From Megascapheus bottae (taxonomy: Eukaryota; Chordata; Mammalia; Rodentia; Geomyidae): 64,000 nucleotides of DNA. The stretch spans positions 47,943,358-48,007,357 of the forward strand of contig JANJXV010000004.1 in the NCBI GenBank assembly GCA_024803745.1, read 5' to 3'. Below are positions 55,521 to 64,000 of the stretch, piece by piece; within the stretch, counting starts at the first letter, position 1, and each line of letters starts with the position of its first letter. Made by a program: the position numbers and the translations under genes. A model generated the notes under the pieces. That model worked only from the letters and a program-made list of their open reading frames with translations, had not been told where the DNA came from and ran no database searches.

Positions 55521-55555
55521 AATGTGTGTGTGTGAGTGTGTGTGTGTATGTGTGT

Positions 55556-55636
<81 letters not shown>
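55521..55636. repeat. Compound (GT)n(GA)n microsatellite
   Basis: GT units with GA and TA interruptions run into about 23 GA units. Confidence 0.97.
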
Positions 55637-55639
<3 letters not shown>

Positions 55640-56159
55640 CAGAAAGAATAGTAGGAAAATAGTAGGATAAGAATAAAATATAGATAATCTCAGTATTTCC
55701 AGAAGTCATTTTTTAATCAACAAAATAATACCAAAGAAAATCAAACAGAACATCTGGTAGTAAATTAACCTATCACCCAAAAGGATAAAGGTGGCTCTAA
55801 TTTCTGAATAAGTTCAAAGCACAGACAAAATTAGTCCCTCAGGGTATAGTTATTTTGGACTCCAGGAACACAAGTAATTTTTCTGAGGTTGGAAATAATG
55901 CAGAAGTATAAAGTCCATTTTTATCCCCTGCAGTAACTGGGCTGAGTTCATCTAAGAATAAAGTGATCTGAAGATTATGGAAAGTAAACACTAAATTGCA
56001 CCTGGAAAATCAGAAATAGAACAAAAATGAACAACTTGGGGGATGAAACAATACCAAGAGCATTTTATTCTTAGTGCCATGAATGTATTTGGAATTGTTT
56101 TGGTTTGATTTTTTTAATCACAACATGTTAATCATTTGTCATCACTTTCACAGAACATC
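55637..56159. other. No gene seen
   Basis: Unassigned AT-rich sequence. Confidence 0.45.
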
Positions 56160-56465
56160 TAAGAGAAGAACTTAAAGGAGAAAGATGCTTTGTGCTTCTT
56201 GGTTTAGTGAATGGCCACGTGGCTAGGGGCTTGTGTGCCCGTGATGTTGTGGCAAAAATCACAGCAGGGAGACTATGGTGGAACAGACAGCCTGGAGAAA
56301 AGACTGGAGGAGATAAGATGTGTCCTTCAAAGGCTTGCTTCCAGTGACCTATTCCTTCCAGTCAGACTCCACTATTCCAATAGGCTCTGCCTATTCAATG
56401 AACACAGCACTGTGGAGAGAGTCTTCAACACCTATACAGTTTTATATCCAAACCACAATGCATAG
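56160..56465 (-). mobile_element. ERVL-MaLR LTR fragment
   Basis: The + strand carries ATGTGTCCTTCAAAGGCTTGCTTCCAGTGACCTATTCCTTCCAGTCAGACTCCACTATTCCAATAGG ... TTTTATATCCAAACCACAA, collinear with the complement of a MaLR LTR 5' half. The open frames here are by-products. Confidence 0.65.
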
Positions 56466-56759
56466 AGTCACAGTTTTATTTTGTATATTTTTCCTGGGGA
56501 GAATTGGAGCTAGTAGCCTCCACAGGCTGAGTCATACACACAAAAGCTTGAGAATAGAGACATTGTCTTGATTAGAATACTCAGTAATTCTATATTTGGA
56601 ATTCATTGAAGGTGAATGTAAGCCAGGCTATTAAGTATATAGTTGGGAGTATATTTGAATTCTTAGAACTCTTGTGACATTGAATTTTTTTGTAACATAA
56701 TCATACATTATAGGCTGTATATCAAATAGCTTAAAATGATTTCATAGAAATTATTATTT
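56466..56759. other. No gene seen
   Basis: Unassigned sequence. Confidence 0.45.
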
Positions 56760-57160
56760 TAATATACAGGGATCCATGTGATTTTTGGAAAGATGAATTG
56801 TTGAGTATATATTTCTAATTGATTTATAATGTCCATGTCTGTTGAATATAAAGATATTGCTAGCAAAATCTTATCTTCAACAAGGTAAGTTTGAATCTGA
56901 TAAGACCATGAATTTGAACCTAGGTTTGAGGGAAGACTTAGCAATTGGGGATATATGCGTATTTGGTTATTTGAAATTGGATAGGAAAGGGGGGAAAACA
57001 AGATGAGGGTGGGATGGGGGGAAGGAAATTGGGACCAAGACATGAGAAAGGGTATCAATGTATGTGAAATAAAGCACCTTCCATCTGGCGAATGTAATGT
57101 AACCCTTCAATTAATTACAATAAAAATTATATGAAAAAAACAAAACAAACAAACAAAAAG
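56760..57160 (+). mobile_element. L1 3' UTR with poly-A tail, 5'-truncated
   Basis: Reverse complement of the L1 tail at 63336: GGTTATTTGAAATTGGATAGG, GACCAAGACATGAGAAAGGGTATCAATGTATGTGAA and TAATGTAACCCTTCAATTAATTACAATAAAAAT, then an A/AAAC tail. The left boundary is approximate. Confidence 0.8.
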
Positions 57161-57161
57161 A

Positions 57162-57250
57162 ATTTCAGGGTGACTTTTCTGCTGGGGCTGGCTTCAAACT
57201 CAGCTTCCTGAGTAGTTAGGATAACAAAACTGAGCCACTGGCATCTGGCA
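57162..57250 (-). mobile_element. Composite SINE fragment (7SL-like head)
   Basis: GGCTGGCTTCAAACTCAGCTTCCTGAGTAGTTAGGATAACAAAACTGAGCCACTGGCATC is the complement of the head. The tRNA half is absent at the L1 poly-A boundary. Confidence 0.75.
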
Positions 57251-57629
57251 TTGCACAAACAAATTATAAAAATAAATTAAATTTGATTTAATCAGGAGCA
57301 ATTAGCATTCCAGACAATTGTTGCAAACAGAGGGAAAAAATCTGAAGTGTCTTAACTTTCTTTACCAGAGCCATATATGACCATAAATTCCTAGTGACAA
57401 CTTATGGCTCAGTGCAGATTGTGAACTGGATGAAATTAAGCAGTGCATCAAATCAACTTTTCTTTATTATGTATTTAATTTAAATTATAATAGGAATTTA
57501 GTAGATACTGAAACATAGTAGTTTTATAATATTTAAAAGGTTTACATATTTCCTTTGAATATCTGTCAATACTTTATTGTATTTAGAATTAATTTAGTTG
57601 GGCTTACAGTAAGATACAATAATTTAGGG
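57251..57629. other. No gene seen
   Basis: AT-rich unassigned sequence. Confidence 0.45.
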
Positions 57630-57730
57630 GCTAATGTTGCTACAAACCTATAATTGAGCACCTAGAGATTGGAACTAGAGGATCACAGAGTTTGAGCCTA
57701 GCCTGAGCTATATAGAGAGCCTCTTATCTT
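57630..57730 (+). mobile_element. B1-type SINE, diverged
   Basis: GCTACAAACCTATAATTGAGCACCTAGAGATTGGAACTAGAGGATCACAGAGTTTGAGCCTAGCCTGAGCTATATAGAGAGCCTC, collinear with a B1 monomer. Confidence 0.65.
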
Positions 57731-57745
57731 AAAAATTAAGGAATT

Positions 57746-57908
57746 GGGGAGCCAGGAGTTTGCACAAAGACCCGGGTTCGATTCCTTGGTACCACATACA
57801 TAGAAAAAAGCTGGAAGTGGTGCTGAGGCTCAAGTGGTAGAGCTCTAGCCTTGAGAAAGTCCAAGGACAGTGCTCAGGCCCTGCACTCAAGCCCAGGACT
57901 GGCAAAAA
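57746..57908 (+). mobile_element. Young dimeric ID-like SINE, short first unit
   Basis: The first unit lacks most of its A-box arm (GGAGCCAGGAGTTTGCACAAAGACCCGGGTTCGATTCC); the second unit is complete. Flanked by the exact 15-bp repeat AAAAATTAAGGAATT at 57731-57745 and 57909-57923. Confidence 0.95.
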
Positions 57909-57925
57909 AAAAATTAAGGAATTAT

Positions 57926-58155
57926 TTTTTCAGTCATGGGGCTTGAATTCTGGGCCTAGGCTCTGTCCCTAAAGTGCTTCAGCAAAAGTCTAGTGTTCTA
58001 TCACTTGAGCCACAGAGCCACTTCTGGTTTTCTGGTAGTTAATTAGGGATAGCAGTCTCACAGATTTTGTACCCAGGCTGGCTTTGAACTATGGTCCTCA
58101 GATCTCAGCTTTCTGAGTAGCTAGGATTACAGTTGTGAACCACTAATGCCTGGTT
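57926..58155 (-). mobile_element. Composite SINE
   Basis: Complement of the tRNA unit (GGGGCTTGAATTCTGGGCC), linker (AGTTAATTAGGGATAGCAGTCTCA) and head (GAGTAGCTAGGATTACAGTTGTGAACCACT). Confidence 0.9.
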
Positions 58156-58339
58156 ACTAATTTTTTGAATATGAGCAAAAAGGGAAAATACCTTATTAAT
58201 AGGTTATAGTAAAATGAGCACACACCTGCCAACCAGAATGTATTCAAACCTGTTTTCTCACAGTCAGTTTAATAAAGATAGGACTATTAACAATAGTTTC
58301 AGAGTCCATAATGTCAGTCTCAATGGGACTATAAAAATC
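58156..58339. other. No gene seen
   Basis: Short unassigned stretch. Confidence 0.45.
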
Positions 58340-58778
58340 CTGGAAAAGGACATATGCCTATAAATCTACAAATAAACACATAGGATGGTAAAAGATAAAA
58401 AAAATACACTTGGACCTGATAAATGATACAGGCCTCTAGACATTCTCACAGTGATACCAAGGGAGGAATTCGTAGGAGAGGATCGTGAAGGCTCAATAGC
58501 TACATGCATATGATCAAATAAAACGATGCTCATTGAAATGAACTCCAACAATGGAAACAAGAGATTTTTTTTTCTTTGTGGCCGTTTTTGTTTTATTTAC
58601 CTTTTGTCATGCTTGTTCCTTTATTTGTCTCTGGGAGGGTAAGGGGAGCACAGAGGATGATCAAATGCAGCACTGTTACTCACTAGACACTGTTGAAAAT
58701 GAACTAACTATACAAATTTTGGGGCAGGAGGGGTGGGAAAAACTGGCAAAAAGTGATGGAAAAGGTGAGATCGTTAAA
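58340..58778 (+). mobile_element. L1 3' UTR (host copy, first part)
   Basis: Aligns by eye with 1845-2510: CCTATAAATCTACAAATAAACAC, AAAATACACTTGGACCTGATAAATGATACAGG, then TACTCACTAGACACTGTTGAAAATGAAC. It is cut by the L1 at 58794-59792 and resumes at 59808. Confidence 0.8.
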
Positions 58779-58793
58779 AAAGAAATGTGTTTA

Positions 58794-59792
58794 TACATCT
58801 GACAAATGCTTAATGTCCAGTATCTACAGGGAACTCAAGAAACTAATCCCCCTCAAAGCCAATAAACCATTCACTAAATGGGCAAGGGAACTAAACAGAG
58901 ACTTATCAGAAGAAGAGATTAAAATGGCAGAAAAGCTTATGAGAAAATATTCATCATCCATGGTCATAAAGGAAATGCAAATAAAAACAACCCTAAGATA
59001 CCACCTAACTCTAACAAGAATGGCCAAGATTTTGAACTCAGGCAATAACAGATGCTGGCGGGGTTGTGGAGAAAAAGGAACCCTACTGCACTGCTGGTGG
59101 GATTGTAAACTAGTTTAGCCACTCTGGAAAGCAGTGCAGAGGATTCTTAAAGAACTGAAAATTGACCTTCCCTATGATCCTGCCATACCACTTCTGGGCA
59201 TCTAACCTGGATATCATAACCCAAAATATGATAAGGACACCTGCTCAGCTACGTTCATCTCTGCACTATTCACAATAGCCAGGCAATGAAACAATCCAGA
59301 TGCCCTACTGCAGATGAATGGATACAGAAAATGTGGTATACATACAGTGGAATTCTACATAGCCAACAGACAAGATAAAGTGATGGCATTTGCAGGGAAG
59401 TGGATGAATCTAGAGTGAATCATGTTGAGTGAGACAAGTCAAGACCAAAGGAACAAAAGGCGCATGATATCCTTAATATGTGGCTATTAGATCTGAACAG
59501 TACAAGAGTAAGGACTCAACAGTTACATACCCAATGCTATGGACATGGTATTGGAAATATAAACACACCTACATAGTCATAAAAACTTATGACTCTATAG
59601 ATATAATGTTTTATTACATAGATTATTATTTATCTATGACATACAAACCCTTAACCTAATTTTGAATATGTTCTAATATCTAAGTGCCAGTGATTGTATA
59701 TAGAGTTTTCCTTCTTGAATACCTGTTTGTTAAATACATCATTTGAAATATGATATAAAAATCAATGTTAATAAATTCTTTAATTAAAAAAG
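58794..59792 (+). mobile_element. 5'-truncated L1 (ORF2 C-terminus and 3' UTR) nested in an older L1 3' UTR
   Basis: Encodes the last part of ORF2 (residues ELNRDLSEEEIKMAEKLM, NRCWRGCGEKGTLLHCWWDC, typical of the region after the reverse transcriptase) with a stop soon after, then degenerate ORF2 C-terminus and a short 3' UTR ending AATAAATTC...A-rich. Flanked by the exact 15-bp repeat AAAGAAATGTGTTTA at 58779-58793 and 59793-59807. Confidence 0.93.
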
Positions 59793-59807
59793 AAAGAAAT
59801 GTGTTTA

Positions 59808-59860
59808 ATACCTGACTTATCTAGCCTCTTTTTACATCACCTTTATAGTACCAATAAAAA
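59808..59860 (+). mobile_element. L1 3' UTR (host copy, terminal part)
   Basis: ATACCTGACTTATCTAGCC ... TACATCACCTTTATAGTACCAATAAAAAAA continues the sequence interrupted at 58793 and matches 2515-2580 of the other copy. Confidence 0.8.
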
Positions 59861-59861
59861 A

Positions 59862-60110
59862 AATTCCTGGCTGGGCGCTGGTGGCTCATGCCTGTAACCC
59901 TAATTACTCAGAAGGCTGAGATCTGAAGGTCACAGTTCAGAGTCACCCCAGGCAATAAAGTCCCGGAGATGCTTATCTCCAATTAACCACCAGAAAACTG
60001 GTAGGGGTGCTGTGGATCAAGTGGTAGAGCAGTAGCATTGAGCTGAAGAGCTCAGGTACAGCACCCATGACCAACCAAACCACCACCACCACCGCCACCA
60101 CAACAACAAA
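59862..60110 (+). mobile_element. Composite SINE, well preserved
   Basis: GGCTGGGCGCTGGTGGCTCATGCCTGTAACCC, linker CTCCAATTAACCACCAGAAAACTGG, tRNA unit GTGCTGTGGATCAAGTGGTAGAGC, then an (ACC)n/(ACA)n tail. Confidence 0.93.
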
Positions 60111-60139
60111 ATCCTGGCACAGGGACCAGAAATACATTT

Positions 60140-60355
60140 CTGTTTTCTTTTCTTGTATATGCTGGTACTAAGGTTTGAGCTCAGAGCTTTATGATCTTAC
60201 GTGGCATATTTCTCTGAAGGCTAGTAATCTACTACATGAACTACATTGTCATTTCCAGCTTTTATTGGAGAATTAATCTGAGTTCATCAGATCTCACTCT
60301 CTGGAGGAGCTAAGATTTATAAGCCTGAGCCACCTGCACCATCAGCCTGGCATTT
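60140..60355 (-). mobile_element. Composite SINE, diverged
   Basis: Complement of the tRNA unit (GGTACTAAGGTTTGAGCTCAGAGC), shortened linker, and head (CTGGAGGAGCTAAGATTTATAAGCCTGAGCCACCTGC). Confidence 0.75.
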
Positions 60356-60399
60356 TAGATTATTATTGTTATTGTTCAGTATGGGAGTGAATTTCCATC

Positions 60400-61000
60400 T
60401 TTACAGTTCTGATTCTTCTCTTTATGAACATAACTTCATTTGCTTCTAAAATTGTATTGCTTTTAATAATGTTTTATAAATTTCTTTATAATGACCTTAC
60501 ATCTTTGGGGATAATTTACTACTATAATCTAATTTGCTAATAAGTAAATTTTATATTTTATTTCTATTGATTACAGTATATTTTAAAATTACACTTGTGA
60601 TTATCACTGAAGTATAGAAAAGCTAATTGAATTTTATATTGATTTTATATTTAGAATCATTGTTTAATGTTCTTATTAATTTTAATGATTTGTAGATTGT
60701 CTTTAATTTCTACAAAGGTAATCATATCTAAAAACTATAGTGATTTCATTCTTTCCATTTAAGTCCTTGTGTATTTCACTTGTACATTAATACTTATTAA
60801 AATGAACAAATACTTCGTTATTAATATGTTTATTTCCTTCCTAATATTAAACTAAGTAATTTTGATTACGTTTATCTGAAGCATGTGACAACTATGTTCA
60901 GTAATTTTGAAAAACCTGTACTCAGATTATTCATGTATAATATACAAAGGATCCTTGATTTGTTTACTAATATTTTACTTAGAATATTTTTATGTTGGGT
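60400..61000 (-). mobile_element. Old L1 ORF2 fragment, antisense
   Basis: T-rich blocks in antisense L1 ORF2 order: TTTTATAAATTTCTTTATAATGACCTTACATC, GAAGTATAGAAAAGCTAATTGAATTTTATATTGATTTTATATTTAG, then GATCCTTGATTTGTTTACTAATATTTTACTTAGAATATTTTTATG. All frames are closed. Confidence 0.6.
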
Positions 61001-62040
61001 GTAGTGGGCTTTGAACTTTTTTGAAGGAGGCCCTTATTTAAAAGTACCTGGTGGACAGAGAAATGTCAAGATCCTGGTAGAATGTAGACAAATCAAGTAA
61101 ACAAATGGGTTAGGTGGAATGAGAAGCAAAGGCATCAAGCAATGGGCCAGATGGAAATTACCTGTGAAAATCCTATTGGCTGGATGTCTCTCTTTTTTAG
61201 ACTATTCCTGCACCCCCAATATTTGAGCCACAGTAAGAGAGAGAAAGGGAGGGAGGGAGGGAGGGAGGGAGACGGGGGGGGGGGGGAGAGAGAGGGAGAG
61301 AGAGAGGGAGAGGGAGAGGGAGAGGGAGAGGGAGAGAGGGAGAGACTGGTCAACATTTTCCGCAGAAAGCTAGCCCACACAAAGCTTATAAAAGCTTAAC
61401 TTCAACCATAGCACTGGGCTCCTCTACCTAGCTATCTTCCATGTCTCTCGTATACTGGCTTCCTATTGAATCTTTTCTTTGTCTCATTCTTTTATTTTGA
61501 TAAATTCTTTTACCTACATTTGGATCCAAAAATATTCACAAAAATTTCCTTTGTTTTCCCTTCCTTTCCTTTCCATTTCTAGCCCCTAGCCTACTACTTT
61601 TTGGTGCAGTTCAAATGCCGAATGTTCTTTAGTAATCTTTTTCAGTCAATTGAAATTGTATTTTGTGAACTTCTGGTACAAGTTAATGAGATTTAAATTG
61701 GTGTCATCTGTGAGTCCTAATTGAGGAGCAATTGAGGTGTGTGGTTTTCCTATTGTGTGAACCTATGAAGGCAATGAGATAGAAAAGACTCAAGAAATGT
61801 GTTAACTAGTATGAAGCCAGGAATTTGATGGAAAATTTAAAATGTAGATTACGGAAATTATTATCTCTTCTATCTTAAAGTACAAAGCTTTTAGAAATTT
61901 TCCATTAAAGAGACATTTTCAACAGCTTCCTTATATGATCATATCTCACACTTTGGTTATAAAGAACAGTTTTTATCACTGTTGTTTTTTTGTTTTGGCA
62001 GGAAGAAATTTGGGTGTTGAAGGTAGGGGTGGGAAGTTTC
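61001..62040. other. No gene seen; polypurine (GGGA/GA)n at 61229-61344
   Basis: A G-rich purine array with a G12 run (about 61275-61286), otherwise unassigned. Confidence 0.5.
61229..61344. repeat. (GGGA)n/(GA)n polypurine tract with G-run
   Basis: AGAGAGAAAGGGAGGG units, a run of G, then GAGAGGGAGAGG units. Confidence 0.96.
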
Positions 62041-62690
62041 TATTTTTATTTATTTATTTTTATTGTCAGGGTAATGTATAGAGGGGTTACAGTTACATTC
62101 GTAGTGGGTGCATTACTTCTTGAACATTGAAACCCTTTCTTATAATTTTGTCCCCCTTTCCCTCCTCCTATCCCCTCCCAATCTTCTTGTTTTCCCCTCT
62201 TCCCTTCCCTATTTCAAATAAACAAATATATATATAGTTATATACAATATACCAGATAACAAAGTCATATGCAGTAACCACAGGAGATTAACCATAAGGG
62301 GAAAAAAAGAGCAAAGAAATAACTGCACATAGTACATTGAGAACAACAATCACAAAGATAAACCTCTTGTTTCCATATCTTAGAGTTCATTTTGTTTAGT
62401 TTCATCCTATATGACCATATATATATAGCTTTTGAGCTATTGTGAATCTCTGACAGGAGAGTCCTAGATATGTACTAATTGTTTAAAATGAGGGGAACCA
62501 TGGAACCTCTGTTCCTTTGGGTCTGGTTATTTCAATTAATATTATTTTTTCAAGTTTTTCCATTTCTTTATGAATGGGGTGATGTAATTCTTTCCGGTGG
62601 CAGCATAGAATTTCATTGTGTAAAAGTACCCTGTCTTCTTGATCCAATCATCCATTGAGAGGCACCTGGGTTGGTGGGGCAGGCAGTTTT
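62041..62690 (-). mobile_element. L1 3' UTR and ORF2 C-terminal end, 5'-truncated
   Basis: Left end T-rich (poly-A), TATAGAGGGGTTACAGTTACATTCG, a CCCTTTCCCTCC block, TTTCAAATAAACAAATATATA, and at the right an ORF2 C-terminal complement (TTTTCAAGTTTTTCCATTTCTTTATG ... GATCCAATCATCCATTGAGAGGCACC). No clear target-site duplication was found. Confidence 0.8.
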
Positions 62691-62919
62691 TGAAAGGAGT
62701 AGGCTCAGAATTTCATAGAGCAAAAACCACATCTTAAAAACACAAGTTGAAAAAACAATCTATGAAATTCTTAATTTGCTCAAACTACATGAAGAGCCTG
62801 TTGGAAAATTTCCACAAATCACATAGTAAAGCATCTGTAGTTATAACATTGGGGCTTCTTAAATGTCATATATTTAAAACTTTCCCAAGTAAAATTATTA
62901 TGGATAAGGGTGTTTAAAA
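62691..62919. other. No gene seen
   Basis: Unassigned sequence. Confidence 0.45.
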
Positions 62920-62931
62920 CAGAGCAGTGTG

Positions 62932-63143
62932 CAGGGCTGGGAGTTTGGCCTAGAATGCTTGCCTAGCATGCACTAAGACCCAGATTCGATTCCTTGGTAC
63001 CACATACATAGAAAAAAAAAAGCTGGAAGTGGTGCTAAGGCTCAAGTGGTAGAGCTCTAACCTTGAGAAAGTCCAAGGACAGTGCTCAGTCCCTGAGCTT
63101 AAGCCCAGGTCTGGAAAAAAAAAAAAACCAACAAAAAAAACCC
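62932..63143 (+). mobile_element. Dimeric ID-like tRNA SINE
   Basis: GGGCTGGGAGTTTGGCCTAGAATGCTTGCC (partial A-box arm), complete second unit and an A/CA tail. Flanked by CAGAGCAGTGTG at 62920-62931 and 63144-63155. Confidence 0.95.
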
Positions 63144-63335
63144 CAGAGCAGTGTGTGATTTTTGGTAATATACCAGCGGTGAAATTATTGATTGTATACT
63201 TATAACCATCCCTGAACTGTAACAAAGGAAGAGAATTTATGCAAATAAACTTCAAGAAAGCTGGAGTTAGCTTAAGATGTCTGTTACTTTAGAACCGTAG
63301 AAAAACTGCATTAAGAACAGAAGGTTTTAATTTTA
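63144..63335. other. No gene seen
   Basis: Short unassigned stretch, including the second copy of the flanking SINE's target duplication. Confidence 0.45.
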
Positions 63336-63732
63336 TTTTATTATTTTATTTTTTTGATATTTTTATTGTAATTAATAAAAGGGTTACATGATATTTGCCA
63401 GATTGAAGGTACATTAATTCACATACATTGATACCCTTTCTCATGTCTTGGTCCCCATTTCCCTCCCCCCCATTTTGTTTACCCCCCTTCCCTATCCAAT
63501 TTCAAATAACCAAATAAAAATATATCCGATATATCAGATAACAAAGTGAAATACTGTAACAATATGAGATAACCAAGGAACAGCAAAAGACCTGAGAGAT
63601 AACATAGTACCTAAGGACAACAATCATTCATTATATGGCTTTTGTTTCTATATCCTAGAGGTCCTTTCAATTAGCGTCATACTATAGGGCCTTATGTATC
63701 AAGGTTTTTCTCTGTTGCAAATCTCTGGTAGG
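63336..63732 (-). mobile_element. L1 3' UTR only, 5'-truncated, with target-site duplication
   Basis: Left poly-A (T-rich), TATTTTTATTGTAATTAATAAAAGGGTTACATG ... GATACCCTTTCTCATGTCTTGGTCCCC ... TTTCAAATAACCAAATAAAAATATATCC. Flanked by AGGTTTTAATTTTA at 63322-63335 and 63733-63746. Confidence 0.88.
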
Positions 63733-63746
63733 AGGTTTTAATTTTA

Positions 63747-64000
63747 AAAGAAAGCTTAAATAAAAGATTCATGAGCAGGATTTTGTCTTATCTCAAACTT
63801 TATTACAGTTTAAAAATTCATTTAAAATTTATTTTCAAGTTAAATTGCAACAGTTATTGAGGTGTCATTGGTTTGTTTTTCTGAGCTCTCATTCCAAAAA
63901 TGCCTCCAACCAAAATAGATAGTATTATAGTGAAATTCTGGGCAAAAACTTTCTTGATGTAACAATAAGAGGAATTAGTCTTATATACCTAGTTATGCTA
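63747..64000. other. No gene seen; window end
   Basis: AT-rich unassigned sequence. Confidence 0.45.

Noticed and set aside
58753..59118. 121-codon open frame with a Cys/Trp-rich end as a host gene
   Set aside because: L1 ORF2 C-terminal region within a bounded insertion; its start lies in another L1's 3' UTR.
38561..64000. A second gene downstream of GPR63 (for example the neighbour known in human)
   Set aside because: No coding exon of any family I recognise appears. In human the next gene on this side is, as I recall, far beyond this distance, which fits a gene-poor stretch.

Overview
This is a mammalian nuclear window with one protein-coding gene, GPR63 (PSP24-beta), on the + strand, set in repeat-dense, gene-poor DNA. 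The intronless GPR63 coding region is intact at 36519-37778. A splice acceptor lies 150 bases before its start codon. The only CpG-island promoter in view is at about 4270-5400, with a good splice donor at 4995/4996, so the probable gene runs from about 4.7 kb to about 38.56 kb with one large 5'-UTR intron of about 31 kb. I see no other credible gene: the remaining longer open frames are repeats, microsatellites or GC-rich shadows.

The repeats suggest the organism. Two SINE families dominate. One is a head-to-tail dimer of ID-like tRNA units. The other joins a 7SL/B1-like head to the same second tRNA unit. With the rodent-type L1 3' ends this points to a rodent, most likely of the beaver / pocket gopher / kangaroo rat / pocket mouse group (Castorimorpha, Geomyoidea in particular, where an ID-like 'IDL-Geo' SINE has been described). 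The species assignment is inference.

Layout: 1-4.2 kb holds a simple repeat, an L1 with an inverted 5' part, an L1 tail and otherwise unassigned DNA. 4.27-5.8 kb is the CpG island and a large pyrimidine tract. 5.8-36.4 kb is intron 1, with many SINEs, antisense old L1, MaLR LTR pieces, an older sense L1, and a decayed ERVL-type retroviral pol remnant on the - strand at about 32-34 kb. 36.4-38.56 kb is the coding exon and 3' UTR, which carries facing CA and GT microsatellites and a 24-bp alternating palindrome. 38.6-49.7 kb is sparse in recognisable repeats, with MIRs and a few SINEs. 49.7-64 kb is dense in L1 and SINE insertions, several with clear target-site duplications, including L1-in-L1 and SINE-in-SINE nests and a twin-primed L1.

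No operon, CRISPR array, RNA gene or new multi-gene system is visible. The most notable signals are the structured GPR63 3' UTR, a possible splice-spanning upstream ORF in the GPR63 leader, the modular SINE pair that shares a tRNA unit, and several well-bounded retrotransposition events.
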